From positions 2,282,987-2,346,986 of the forward strand of contig KV454011.1 in the NCBI GenBank assembly GCA_001661245.1: a stretch of 64,000 bases of DNA, read 5' to 3'. Source of the DNA: Pachysolen tannophilus NRRL Y-2460 (Eukaryota > Ascomycota > Pichiomycetes > Alaninales > Pachysolenaceae). The notes below the pieces were generated by a model. It was given only the letters and a program-made list of their open reading frames with translations. It was not told the DNA's origin and made no database searches. Positions 1-11,121 of the stretch are shown here, piece after piece. The position numbers and the translations under genes were made by a program. Each line of letters begins with the position of its first letter. Position 1 is the stretch's first letter.

Positions 1-230
1 TTTTTTTTTTTTTTTTTTTTTTTAGCTTTCTTGGGTTATTGGGTTTTCTAATACTTTTAAGTCACTCGTTAGTGTACGTGCTAGGTTAGAAAGTTGAGAA
101 ATAAGTTTGGGAAACTGTGTTTTTTTTTTTTTTTGGAACTGGAGATATTTGGTTGATAATTTGTGTTTCAAGAGACTTTCATTTTTTTTTTTTTTTTTTG
201 TTTTAAAAAATTTGGTTATTTGGGCCAATC

Positions 231-1628
231 ATGACATCATATCAATCTTATGGCGGGACAGGGAATGGACATCATACTCATCATAAACGCTCTTCGATGA
301 GCGTATCGGTGGCTCCGTATTCGATACCGGTAAGGCCAAATTTAAACGGTAATGGTATTAGTCAACATAATTCAGTTAGTTTTGGGAATAGTCCATTTTC
401 ACCACCTCCTCCACCTCCTCCACCACCACACACGCTGTTGCAGCTGCCACTGCAACTGCTGCAACTGCTGCCACTGCTGCCACTGCCGCTGATACAGCAT
501 ACCGGCGGACCGTTGCCCACATATAGACACGGGCATAATATAGAACAAGTTTCATCTTCAGTTCCTTTACTTTCTAGGGAATTTGTGGTGAGAAGAATTT
601 CTGAAGGTGAAACAGGGAGATTAAAAGAAGAATTAAAATGTGAAGCATGTGGGAAAGGTTATAAACATATCTCATCATTGGCAAAGCATTTATGGGAGCA
701 CACTCCTGAGTGGAACGTTACAAAGAAGTTGTTGATTTCAAAACATCAGCAGGTACAATTGTTGGAAGCTGCAAGTATATTGTGCAGTATGAATGAACCT
801 CCGTTGTTCCCATTACCTCCTTCATCTGCTTGCTCTTCAACTTTCTCCTCACAGGAACATAGTCATAGTATTCATCATCATAATCATCATCAGCAGCAGC
901 AGCAGCAATTTAATCTGCAACAGGGACAAGCAGGAGAAGCAGGACAAACACCACCATTACCACCAAGTTTTGGAGGAGCAAGTTATAAATTGATGAATAC
1001 TACCGAAGATAATGTTGATCCGTCCACATCGTTATCATCAAATTCGCCCTCACCCTTTGATGTCAATTCTCCACAATACGCTTCATCATCAACGAATACA
1101 TCTCAGCTTTCAAATGGATTTGCACAACTGCCACAGAATATGCCTGCTGAAACAACAATTAAATTCCGTCATAATTCAATCTCACAGTACCCACCAATAT
1201 CTTCTTCTTATGGAAATGCTAATAATTCAATGGGATCACCTTTTCCAGGAAATAAACAATCATTATCAAATGGTGGATATTTAGATACTGCACAAATTAA
1301 ATATCAAAAATTTTCACATATATCAATTTCAAATAATAATGGGAAAAAAGAGGCTGAAGATGGTTTATTAAATACAACAAGTCCTAATATGAAAAACTCT
1401 TTTATCAATAGTAATGCTGGTAGTTACCTTGAAAGAAATACCAATAATAATCATAAAAATAGTGTTTCCACTTTAAATAGTGAACAAACCATTAAAGGCA
1501 CTACATTATTAGGTAAGGACCAACAAGAAATTGATGAAGAAGCAATTGAAGAGGAAGACGACGATGAGGATATCGATGAGAACATTGAAGAGGACGAAGA
1601 CGAAGGAGTTTTTGGTGAAATGGATTAA
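231..1628 (+). CDS. Single C2H2 zinc-finger protein, putative transcription factor
   Basis: 465 residues from the first in-frame ATG. One canonical C2H2 finger (C137, C140, H153, H157; C-x2-C-x12-H-x3-H) is embedded in a long basic, highly conserved-looking block (about residues 120-185, RRISEGETGRLK...KHLWEHTPEWN). I recognise this block from ascomycete C2H2 proteins but cannot tie it to a named gene. The rest is low complexity: a Pro run (about 58-67), a run of CTG codons (69-87), His/Gln tracts near 215-230, Ser/Asn-rich stretches and a very acidic C-terminus. DNA binding and nuclear location are inferred from the finger. If CUG is read as Ser, residues 69-87 become a Ser/Gln/Pro tract, which suits a transcription factor better than the Leu version. 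Confidence 0.75.
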   Translation: MTSYQSYGGTGNGHHTHHKRSSMSVSVAPYSIPVRPNLNGNGISQHNSVSFGNSPFSPPPPPPPPPHTLLQLPLQLLQLLPLLPLPLIQHTGGPLPTYRHGHNIEQVSSSVPLLSREFVVRRISEGETGRLKEELKCEACGKGYKHISSLAKHLWEHTPEWNVTKKLLISKHQQVQLLEAASILCSMNEPPLFPLPPSSACSSTFSSQEHSHSIHHHNHHQQQQQQFNLQQGQAGEAGQTPPLPPSFGGASYKLMNTTEDNVDPSTSLSSNSPSPFDVNSPQYASSSTNTSQLSNGFAQLPQNMPAETTIKFRHNSISQYPPISSSYGNANNSMGSPFPGNKQSLSNGGYLDTAQIKYQKFSHISISNNNGKKEAEDGLLNTTSPNMKNSFINSNAGSYLERNTNNNHKNSVSTLNSEQTIKGTTLLGKDQQEIDEEAIEEEDDDEDIDENIEEDEDEGVFGEMD

Positions 1629-2479
1629 ACACTATCAAAATTCAAAAGAAAAACCCCTCACTGGAGTTTTTTCTTTCTTTTTACTTTGTTCATATGTTAT
1701 CATACTTTTGTTTTAATTTTTCTGATTTTATATCTAATTTTTAATCTTTTTTTTTTCTATTTTTTTTTTTATCTTGGGTTTAACAGAGATTGGTTTCCGT
1801 TACTTCTGTGAATATTAGTTATAAAATTTTTCCAAAAAAAAATTTTTCAAAAGTATATTCGTTTTTTGTTTTCTTTTAATTTTATCAATTTTTTTAATTT
1901 TTTTTGGCAAATAAGGAGAAAAAAAAAAGTTATTTTCTTATAATCAGGTATATCATGATATTTTCTAGTTGGTCTATAGTTATTGAAATATAATTTACAT
2001 ATAATTTAAACTCATAAATTCATAAATTCATCAACTCTTTATCTATTAAACTGGTTAAAGTCAAACCAAATTATCTTCAGTTCTCAGTTTTTTCCCCCAA
2101 AAAGAGGGAAAAAAATTTTTACACCCCCAAAATAGCCAAATTGGGGAAGTTTGAAGTAAATTACTTAATTAGGAAACCTGAATTTGTCTCTTTCCTAATT
2201 TGATTTTTGTTTACCTTTTTTTCCATTAATTTTTTTTTTAACGTGTTTCAACCGCCATATCTTAATGACCTCTATAAAACAACTTATAATAGTAAGAAAC
2301 TAGAAGAATAATTAATTGAATCAACTTTTTTTTTCTTTGTTTGGCCAGCTATTTTTTGCATTGTTATTCAAGTGATCTGTTGAGCTGTTGTGGTTTGGTT
2401 TGGTTTTGGTTTTTTTTTTCTAATTTTTTATCTTTTTTTTTTGTTTTTTTTTTCTTTCGCTTTTTTGACTTTGTGAAAT
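1629..2479. other. Intergenic region upstream of BIM1
   Basis: About 850 bases of AT-rich sequence between two plus-strand genes. It holds the 3' flank of the zinc-finger gene and the BIM1 promoter, with many T tracts, the last (2410-2455) just before the BIM1 start. I see no ORF with protein-like composition and no structured RNA. Confidence 0.6.
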
Positions 2480-3583
2480 ATGATTGGAGAATCAAGGACT
2501 GATTTATTAAATTGGTTGAATTCAACTTTAGATTTGAAATATACCAAGATCGAGCAATGTGGTAGTGGTGCAGCTTATTGTCAAATATTTGATTCTATTT
2601 TCCAAGACATGCCGATGTCCAAGGTTAAATTTAATTCGAATTCAGAGTATACTCATGCAAGTAATTTTAAAATACTTCAATCTGGTTTTGTAAAGCATAA
2701 AATTGAAAGAAATATTCCAGTGGATAAATTGGTTAGATGTAGGTTTCAAGATAATTTAGAATTTTTGCAATGGATGAAAAAATTTTGGATGGAGAATAAA
2801 GATGAAACATTTTATGATCCAAATATTAGAAGAAATTCTAATGTTGTTAGTGCACCAGTTTCTGGAAATTTTTCTGGAACAACTACAGCAAATACAAATA
2901 CAAATACAAATGGACATGGACAGGGGCATGGACACGGAAAAGAGCAGTTTTCGTTATCATCAGCCAATGGCTCAAGGGTATCTTCGTTGGGGAATTCTAG
3001 AAGAGTTAGTAGCGTACAAAATTCTATTAATAAACCATTACAAGTGAAATCTAAATCTCCTTCTTCCTCAGATGGAGCTGCTAAAAAACGTGTTTCGTCA
3101 ATTGGAATCAATAGCACTTTGTCTTCGTCATCATTGCCATCATCAGCCTCGTTGTCTTCGTCGTCAGCAACAACGACTCAAGCACAATTCCAACATCAAA
3201 TCAATAACTTGACAAATGAATTAAATCATACCAAAGATATCTTGGATGGAGTAAATTCAGAATTAGAAGAATATAAAATCGCAGGAGAAGGTCTAGAGAC
3301 AGAGAGAAACTTCTACTTCAACAAATTAAGAGAAATTGAAATCTTGACTCAATCAATAAAAGAATTACTTGCATCAAATCCTGAAGATCAAGAAAATAAA
3401 ATTCAAGATCAACAGATAACAATCAATAGTTTGATTTCAAGCGTTGAAAGCATATTATACTCCACAGAAGAAGGTTTCCAAGTACCGGATACAGAAGAAG
3501 AATCTCAACAACAACAACAACAACAACAAAATAACCTCAAAGAGAACAACCAAGGAATGGTTATCGATGAAGAAATGTTCTGA
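2480..3583 (+). CDS. BIM1: EB1-family microtubule plus-end binding protein Bim1
   Basis: 367 residues (S. cerevisiae Bim1 is 344). The N-terminal calponin-homology domain (about residues 8-105) carries the EB1 signature around GSGAAYCQIFDSIF and the segment VRCRFQDNLEFLQWMKKFW. A Ser/Asn/Gly-rich linker (about 115-235) leads to the EB1 dimerisation coiled coil (about 242-300, with NFYFNKLREIE). The tail is Gln-rich and ends in DEEMF, an acidic-aromatic terminus like the EEY/F tails that bind CAP-Gly domains. The family tracks growing microtubule ends and works in spindle positioning. The ATG at 2480 starts directly at the conserved MIGESRTDLLNWLN sequence, so the start is secure. Confidence 0.95.
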   Translation: MIGESRTDLLNWLNSTLDLKYTKIEQCGSGAAYCQIFDSIFQDMPMSKVKFNSNSEYTHASNFKILQSGFVKHKIERNIPVDKLVRCRFQDNLEFLQWMKKFWMENKDETFYDPNIRRNSNVVSAPVSGNFSGTTTANTNTNTNGHGQGHGHGKEQFSLSSANGSRVSSLGNSRRVSSVQNSINKPLQVKSKSPSSSDGAAKKRVSSIGINSTLSSSSLPSSASLSSSSATTTQAQFQHQINNLTNELNHTKDILDGVNSELEEYKIAGEGLETERNFYFNKLREIEILTQSIKELLASNPEDQENKIQDQQITINSLISSVESILYSTEEGFQVPDTEEESQQQQQQQQNNLKENNQGMVIDEEMF

Positions 3584-3936
3584 ATACTTTTTATAGTGTG
3601 GTTACAATTGTGTAGTTTGCTGAACGACCTTTTATTTTCGACCATTAAAATAAAATAAAATAAAACGTATTTATAATTTATATATATATAATATAATATA
3701 TTAATTAATTAATTATTTAATTAATTAATTAAATATCTTAAAAAGAAGTTTAGAAGTTTTAATCTTTGATTTTGTATTGTTTTAGTTGATGATATAGTTG
3801 GAAATTGGATTGGATTTTTAATTGAAGAGAAAGAAAAAACGATAAATTTTTTTTTATTTTTTTTGAATGAAAATAGTGGCAAGTTTGGAAAGTTTGGAAA
3901 ATTTGGAGAGATTTTTAAATTAGAAAAAGTCTTCTG
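3584..3936. other. Intergenic region between BIM1 and AFG3
   Basis: AT-rich. A TTAA-unit repeat at about 3701-3732 reads as a long AT palindrome in the likely BIM1 3' UTR. The rest is the AFG3 promoter. No gene-like ORF is visible. Confidence 0.5.
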
Positions 3937-6234
3937 ATGTCTTTGATGCTAGTAAAGACTTTGCCGGTGAAGCACCGTATGGTGCCTTTTTTGTTGACAA
4001 ATCAGTTGAAGTTGTCAACTTGCAGACCTATAATAGGGAAATTGAATCCTATAATATCAAATATAGGGTATAAAAACCCTGTTCGATTTAATTTTATTAA
4101 AAGTAATAGTAGTATACGGTCATTTTCAACAACTTCAACGTTATTGTTTCAAAAATCGAAATTTGTATTTGAATCTGAAGATAAAGATGATAAGAAGAAG
4201 AAGAAAGATGATAAGGATAAGAAAGAGTTCAATTTTAATGATTGGGTTAAATCAAAAGAGTTTAGAAATACAATGATTGCATCTTTTATCTTGACATTTT
4301 TATGGTCTTTACTACAACCAGTAGATACTACAAATCAAATGACTTTCCAAGATTTTAAATCTAAATATTTGGAAAAAGGTTTAGTTAAAAAAATTTATGT
4401 TATTAACAAATCTTTTGTTGAAGCTGAATTAATTACTTCAGGTAATGATAACCAAGTTGGTATGAACAATGGTGCTTTGAACTTTTTTGGTCAACAAGTA
4501 GTTGGCTTTACCATTGGATCAGTTGATTTTTTTGAAGAACAGTTGGATTTGATTCAAGATAATTTAGGAATTCCTCAAAATGAAAGAATCCCAATTGCTT
4601 ATGTTGAAAAAGTAAGTATATTTAGTTATATCTTACCTTTCGTTCCTACATTTGTATTATTGGGTGGTCTTTATTGGCTTACTTTCAAAATGAGAGGTGC
4701 TGGTGGTAAAGGTGCCGGTGGAGGTGGTATGGGAGGAATTTTCAATGTTGGGAAATCAAAGGCTAAACTATTTAACCAAGAAACCGCTGTTAAAGTTAAA
4801 TTTAAAGATGTTGCTGGATGTGATGAAGCTAAAGAGGAAATTATGGAATTTGTACAATTTCTTAAAAATCCTAAAAAATATGAAAAATTAGGTGCAAAAA
4901 TTCCAAGAGGTGCAATCTTATCTGGTCCACCAGGTACTGGTAAAACTTTATTAGCAAAAGCTACAGCTGGTGAAGCTAATGTTCCATTTTTATCAGTTTC
5001 AGGATCTGAGTTTGTTGAAATGTTTGTTGGTGTTGGTGCTTCAAGAGTTAGAGATTTATTTCAACAAGCAAGAAAGATGGCACCAGCAATCATCTTTGTA
5101 GATGAAATCGATGCTATTGGTAAAGAACGTAGTAAAGCAGGCGCAATGGGTGGTAATGACGAAAAAGAAGCTACTTTAAACCAATTATTAGTTGAAATGG
5201 ATGGTTTTGAAAGTTCAGATCATGTTGTCGTACTTGCTGGTACCAATAGACCTGATGTATTGGATAAAGCTTTATTAAGACCTGGTAGATTTGATAGGCA
5301 TATTTCAATTGATAGACCAGATATTGAAGGTAGAAAAGATATTTATAAAGTTCATTTGAAACAAATTACTTTGAAAGAACCTTTGACTGATAATTTTGCA
5401 GGTAAATTAGCTGCTTTAACACCAGGTTTTGCAGGTGCTGATATAGCAAATGCATGCAATGAAGCTGCTTTAATAGCTGCTAGAAATGATTGCAACTATG
5501 TCGAATTGAAACATTTTGAAATGGCAATTGAAAGGGTTATTGCAGGTTTGGAAAGAAAATCTAGAATATTATCACCAGAGGAGAAAACTACAGTTGCTTA
5601 TCATGAAGCTGGTCATGCTATTTGTGGTTGGTACTTACAATATGCAGATCCTCTTTTGAAAGTTTCAATTATTCCAAGAGGTCAAGGTGCGTTGGGTTAT
5701 GCTCAATATTTACCAGGTGATCAATATTTGATTTCTAAAGAACAATTCATGCATAGAATGATTATGGCATTAGGTGGTAGAGTCAGTGAAGAATTACATT
5801 TCCCCACTGTTACTACTGGTGCCTCTGACGATTTCAAGAAAGTAACTCAAATGGCAACCTCGATGATAACAAGGTTAGGTATGTCTCCAAAATTGGGTAC
5901 AATTGTTTTTGAAAATAATAAAAATAGTGGTGGTTTCCAAATCCATAAGCCTTTTAGTGAAAAGACAGCAGAATTGATTGACAATGAAGTTAAAGGTTTA
6001 GTTGATCATGCTTATACCAAGTGTAAGGAAATCTTGACTGCAAAATTGGACGAAGTCGATCTTGTTGCTAAAGAATTATTAAGCAAAGAGGTTATGACAA
6101 GGGACGATATGATTAGATTATTAGGCGAAAGACCATTTAAAGAAAGAAACGATGCTTTTGAAAAGTATTTAATGCCTCCTAAATTTTCTGGTGGAAAATC
6201 TGCTCCTCCTCCGCCTCCACAAGAAACCGCATAG
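3937..6234 (+). CDS. AFG3: Mitochondrial inner-membrane m-AAA protease subunit Afg3
   Basis: 765 residues (S. cerevisiae Afg3 is 761). An N-terminal basic, Ser-rich presequence is followed by a Lys/Asp tract, a first membrane segment (about 111-127), an intermembrane FtsH-extracellular-like domain and a second membrane segment (about 230-248). The AAA module has Walker A GPPGTGKT (330-337), Walker B IIFVDEID (385-392) and the second region of homology. The zinc-metalloprotease motif HEAGH is at 556-560. The C-terminal half matches Afg3 more closely than Yta12, ending in [14 protein letters not shown]. With Yta12 it forms the matrix-facing hexamer that degrades unassembled inner-membrane proteins and processes MrpL32. 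I saw no in-frame CTG codon in this gene. Confidence 0.95.
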   Translation: MSLMLVKTLPVKHRMVPFLLTNQLKLSTCRPIIGKLNPIISNIGYKNPVRFNFIKSNSSIRSFSTTSTLLFQKSKFVFESEDKDDKKKKKDDKDKKEFNFNDWVKSKEFRNTMIASFILTFLWSLLQPVDTTNQMTFQDFKSKYLEKGLVKKIYVINKSFVEAELITSGNDNQVGMNNGALNFFGQQVVGFTIGSVDFFEEQLDLIQDNLGIPQNERIPIAYVEKVSIFSYILPFVPTFVLLGGLYWLTFKMRGAGGKGAGGGGMGGIFNVGKSKAKLFNQETAVKVKFKDVAGCDEAKEEIMEFVQFLKNPKKYEKLGAKIPRGAILSGPPGTGKTLLAKATAGEANVPFLSVSGSEFVEMFVGVGASRVRDLFQQARKMAPAIIFVDEIDAIGKERSKAGAMGGNDEKEATLNQLLVEMDGFESSDHVVVLAGTNRPDVLDKALLRPGRFDRHISIDRPDIEGRKDIYKVHLKQITLKEPLTDNFAGKLAALTPGFAGADIANACNEAALIAARNDCNYVELKHFEMAIERVIAGLERKSRILSPEEKTTVAYHEAGHAICGWYLQYADPLLKVSIIPRGQGALGYAQYLPGDQYLISKEQFMHRMIMALGGRVSEELHFPTVTTGASDDFKKVTQMATSMITRLGMSPKLGTIVFENNKNSGGFQIHKPFSEKTAELIDNEVKGLVDHAYTKCKEILTAKLDEVDLVAKELLSKEVMTRDDMIRLLGERPFKERNDAFEKYLMPPKFSGGKSAPPPPPQETA

Positions 6235-6584
6235 ATTTTTTTTTTCATTACAGAATTTTTTTTTTCTTTATATATAACTTGATTTATGTTTGTTTTCCTG
6301 TATATATCTTCCATCAATGACATTTAAAAAAATGTATTAACTTTTACAATATTAATTACTTTTTTCCTAGTTTGCTTTTGTCTATTGTCGTTATTGATCA
6401 TAGTTCTGTTAGTTTTTATGTATTTCACTTTTTTTTTCTTTTTTTTTTTTTTTTTTTTTTGTTTATCGTTTTATAAATGTAATTATCTTTATAAGCATGT
6501 CAAGTTATTCATGATTAATGAAGGGTCTTCGAAAGAATAGGGAAGAGTAAATAAAGAGAACACAAGCCAGACTCAAGCTAATTT
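6235..6584. other. Convergent intergenic region, AFG3 / NOT5
   Basis: About 350 bases between two convergent stop codons. It is dominated by T tracts (for example 6445-6460) and probably carries overlapping 3' UTR and termination signals. No other feature is seen. Confidence 0.5.
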
Positions 6585-8699
6585 TTAACCAGAACCAATA
6601 GTAAAATCTGAATAATTCAATTGGAATCCAGGTTGTTCTTGAATAATCCATTTGGTGGCATCAAATACTTTATAGTTACCAATCTCATGAGTTTGAAATA
6701 CTGCTGGTTGAGAAATTTCTTGTAACCAAAATATTTTGCTCTTGTGCAATTTCCAGTTTCTTTGGAACAATACACTTTGAACAATTTTTTTCTCCAATGG
6801 TAATATACTATAGTAGTAAATGAAAAAAAGAGTTAGATCATCTACTGCTTGGATTGATTCAAAGTATGTACCATTAGATTTAATTTCCATCCAAGCACTA
6901 TAAGCTCTTTGACTTTCTAAAGGTTGCGGTACAACTTTATCAGGCAATGGCGAAAAATTTCTATAACCTCTTAATAAAGTGGTGATATTATTTATCGATT
7001 TAGGTTGCTCTCTATTTACTCCCTTTCTGACCGAAACAAAAGAAGTTATAATATCTTGAAGACCTGGAGGGAGTATCAATAGACTTTGATCTTCTGAAAC
7101 AAGTTTTTCAGCTTCACTTTGAGATTGAGGTTCGGATACAGATAAAGTAGCTGATTTGATGGTTGAAGATAAAGTTTGGGGATGTGTTTCTTCTCTTTTC
7201 GCGGTTGAAATTGCAGTTGTGGACTCAGAGTCTGTCTTGTCAAGTGCTACCTTACTCAATGTAGATGAATTAGGTGCGGTATCATTGTTAGTTGTTGATG
7301 TTGATGGTGGGGTTAATGAAGGTGCATTTATGGTGGCCGTCTTATTCAAAGGTGATGGTGTTGCCTGTATAGATGAATTATTTGAAACTTCATGATTAGT
7401 GTGCACGCCTCCATTCAAAGAATTACTTGTTCCAGGGGCTGCTCCTGCTACAACTCCTCCTGCTGCCGCTACCGCTGCTGCTGCTGCTGCTGCTGCCTCT
7501 GACCATGATAATTCACCTGCTGGTCTAACTGGCACTGGAGCTGGTTTCAACGTTGTGGCAGAAGGGACTGGAGTCGTTATAGTGGAAGCAGATACGAACG
7601 CATTCGACAGAGACACTTTTCTTCCCACTGGTGTCTTTCCTAATGCAGGAAGTTTTGACGAAGTTATAGATGATGCTGATGTTGATGTTGTCATCGTTGT
7701 AGACTGCTCTCCTGGGTGAGGGTGCTGTGGTTCATTAACGTTTTCGTCACCTCCATTACTTACTATACCATTCGATGCCTTTGTAGCAGATGGTGAAGAA
7801 ATAGAAGATTGTTTTGATCTTGTAGGTGCTCCTGCTTCTACTGCATTTTCCTCTTCTTTTTCAGCGGCAGCTGCGGCCAATGATATTGTAACTTCATTCA
7901 CCAAATCACTTGCATCCAAATTCAATTCATCGTATATTGTGTCATCTTCATAATATTCCGGATCTTGATTTGCTTCCAAGAAATACTCTATACTATCTTT
8001 AATATCCATAATCTGTTGAGGATGTAAGACATCATTTTCTAATAATCTTAGTATTTTTTCCAATTTTTCTTGATGAAACCTATCAACTCTTAAGAAATTT
8101 TCAACTTCAGATTTTCTTTCTCCATCAGCATTACTTCCACTTTTTTTACCTTTTTTAGAATTCACCTGTAATTTATCCTTTTCAGCTTCTAGTGCTTCAA
8201 TTTGACGCTCTATTTCATCCAATGAATTTTGAAGAAAATCACCAGCTACAATTCTTTCTTTCTCTTCAGGATCCAATTCTTTTGGCTTATTATTCATCAA
8301 AGATTGATCCGAATAAGCTTTCTGCTTCGAACCTTTTTCAACAATTTTATACTGTTCCATAGCATGTTCCACCAACCTTCGATTTTCCAACAATCTGGCC
8401 TTATCTTTTATTTCATTTGTAGATTGCCAAGTCTTGATCTGTTCTCTAAACCGCTGTAATTTCTTGATTTCCTTTTTCAAATCTGCCTCCAATTTCTCCT
8501 TCTGAGATCCATTCGTACAATTACCATGTCTCTCATATAAACTATCAAATACTTCTAACCCTTCTGATATTTTCTTGAAAACACGATCAATCTCCCTATA
8601 ACAAAAAATTTTCAAACGTTAGTAATTGATCCAAAACCACTTATCACCCAAAAAGATAAAAAAATACAATACTCACTGTTGTAACTTCCTATGAGCCAT
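6585..8699 (-). CDS. NOT5: CCR4-NOT complex subunit Not5 (Not3/Not5 family), one intron
   Basis: Two exons on the minus strand: 8699-8677 and 8595-6585. The 81-nt intron (8676-8596) has donor GTGAGT, branch TACTAAC and acceptor TAG. Splicing gives MAHRKLQQ|EIDRVFKKI, the conserved Not3/5 start, and 677 residues in total. The N-terminal Not3 domain (about 1-235) is coiled-coil rich. An Ala-rich run near 365-392 and Ser/Thr-rich linkers follow. The NOT box (about 553-677) ends in YSDFTIGSG. The family links codon-optimality sensing at the ribosome with deadenylation and decapping. Only one Not3/5-type gene is in the window, and I use the Not5 name because the length and N-terminus fit it better than Not3. 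Confidence 0.92.
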
Positions 8700-9017
8700 C
8701 TTCTTCCGTTGTTTCCCTTCACCTCAAATTCTTCTTAACTATTCTTTCGTCAACTTCTCTAGCAAAAAAAAAAAAAAAATTTTAATTTTTTAAAAAATTT
8801 TAATTTTTTTTTCTTTATAATATATAGCAAATAAATACGTTGAATCTTCTCAAGTTCCAATCCAAACAATAATAGCCAACAATCTAATGAACGGTTTCTC
8901 TAATTTAAGAGTTTCAACCTGTTATTACTGGGTTTCGTTTTCTACAGAAAGAAAGCTGGTTTTGTGTTGGTCAGAGTTTTGCGATGTAATTACCAAAAAA
9001 AAATTTAACGCTGTACA
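8700..9017. other. Intergenic region between PRM1 3' end and NOT5 start
   Basis: About 320 bases upstream of NOT5 on the minus strand and downstream of PRM1. It contains A/T homopolymer tracts near 8765-8815. No gene was recognised. Confidence 0.5.
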
Positions 9018-11121
9018 CTACTGGCGAAAGATATATACCAGAGCGACGACGACATATAATGAAAAGACCGCTAAAAGAGCTATAAACAAGGATCTATATA
9101 AGTTTGCATAGGCTTTCAAGAGCTCGATGGAGCTGTTGGAAGATGCTTGATTTTGCAGTGTTAGTGTCAGGTTAATGGAGGATGTAAAAGTTACTGTGAG
9201 TTGCTGCGGCTGGTCCAGGTTAGCGGCAAGGTCGGTTAGTTTCACCATTAGATGGGAGTTGATATCACTTTTCATGAAACTTGAGAATGGTTCAGTGAGA
9301 GCAGTTAATGGGATTTTCTGGTGGTTATTAGTTAGTATAAAAGTGTCATTTGTGTTTTTTTGTTTTGCTTTGGCAATTTTGGCAATTTTGGTAATTTTGG
9401 CTCTTGCATTAGGATATATGTATACTTACATAGATGGAGAGGTCTGGCTCAAATGGGAATGATTCTAGCATAGGATCAGTTATCAACTCTTGTACTTGCT
9501 CAATTTCTTCGTCAAAGATATTTTCAAGTTGTTGGAGGGCTTCTTCAAAGCAATTAGTAGCGTAATCATTTATTTCCACTTGATAGTTTTCCAAACTATT
9601 ATAATAATTACTGCTGCTGCTGCTGCTGTTATTGATATCTATATCTAAACTGTACTCTGAATTTCTCTTATACACATCACTTGCTGGTTGACTTGTCAGA
9701 CCACTATTTTCGAAAGAATCCAAGAGACTTTGAAGACAAAGGTAAGTTAAAATACAGAAAAATGCAATTTTTAAAAGGTTGGTCAAATAAGAATTCATGC
9801 CAAACATAAATGAATTGAACCAATGAAATTTAACTCCTTCATCACCTTGAGCTGTTTTTCTTTTGAAAACTTCAATTTGTAGTCTGGCAAATAAATCCAC
9901 CAACGGATTCAAAATATGATGGATTGGTGATAACGTATCTCTTGTAAATTTCAAATCTTTAGTAAGATTTTTGACAGCTTCTTGCTCATATCGAAATTCT
10001 ATCCATTTCCATGTGAATAAACAAACTAAGCAAATTAATATCAATATTGATATTGTTATATATTGTAGCCTTGTTGACTTGTTTGATTGTTGTTTGAAAT
10101 ATTTATCTATGTTGCTTATTTGCTTAGAATCATAATTTGACTCAGTTTCATTACTCGATAGAAGGTTAATACTAAAAATTGTACCTTTACTATAATTTTC
10201 TTCTTCAGAGTAATCACTTAAATTTGTAGAACTTAAACTTGAGATATCTGTTAAATTTTCTTTTAAATTTTGGAAAATCTCAACTGCACTGTTATAAGAA
10301 TTCTCATAAATAGTTGTTAAATTATCTAAAATTTCAATTCGTAAATCATCTAAATTCTCTTGCTCCAGATTTACATTATCCGATTCCTTTCTAATTTTAT
10401 CTTGTTGCTCATCTATGATACTAGATATCCAAGTATAGTTTATCTTTAAATCTTGCAAAACCGTGTCAGAAGTAGTTCCAACGAAAACAGCAGTATCATT
10501 GATTTTTTCTGAAATTTCTAGTATTTTTTTATTTTGCTCCAGTAAGCTGCTGTTTATCTCACTTGCTAAGCTAGTTAATATTTGAGGAAACATCTCGTTC
10601 AAGAATTCATCAGAAAAATTGCTCATTGTATTAATTTTTGTCTCAAAAGTTGAATTTAATAAATCCATTTGAAGTGTATGTGTTATATTCATTGTACTCA
10701 ATGTCTGGAATGACAAAGTCTCTGTTATATTTATCAAGCTGTCTATTAAACTTTCTTTTGAATTTTCTAACAAATCAGAAGAGTCTTCACTGTTATAATT
10801 TGTGATCTCATAAGTTGCATCAGAAATATTATAAACTATTTCGCTTGGATCAATACCCATAGAAATTGTGGAACTATCATCCATATCTTTTGATAAAGAG
10901 TTGACAATACATTTCTTTGTCAGACTCACTATAAGTAAACTTAAAATACAAAAAATTATTACTTCATGTATAAAAATCTGAGTTAATCTCGCTCTTAAAC
11001 ATAAATATGGTGTAGGATGGTCTATTCTATTTTCTGAAGTTGTCCATTTTGAATAATACATTATGAAGAATATACAGCAACAGGTTTCGAGAATTGCAAA
11101 TTTCGATAAAACCCATCTCAA
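9018..11121 (-). CDS. PRM1: Prm1-like plasma-membrane fusion protein (mating), one intron
   Basis: Exons 11121-9430 and 9317-9018. The 112-nt intron (9429-9318) has donor GTAAGT, branch TACTAAC and acceptor CAG, and splicing is in phase. The product is 663 residues (S. cerevisiae Prm1 is 661). Hydrophobic segments lie near residues 45-65, 350-372, 440-462 and 635-658. The long extracellular loops carry many N-glycosylation sequons. The N-terminal LRARLTQIF block resembles the Prm1 family, and the multi-pass layout and length agree. Prm1 stabilises plasma-membrane fusion between mating partners and is pheromone-induced in S. cerevisiae. Two copies of TTGAAACCT, one base off the TGAAACA pheromone element, lie 180 and 426 bases upstream. 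The call rests on architecture and partial similarity. Confidence 0.8.

Noticed and set aside
1940-2035. Possible minus-strand C/D RNA in the BIM1 upstream region
   Set aside because: The putative guide is just an AT palindrome with no rRNA match and there is no terminal stem.
7156-7719. Plus-strand ORFs of 79 and 106 codons inside NOT5
   Set aside because: They are antisense shadows of the NOT5 Ala/Ser/Thr-rich linker.
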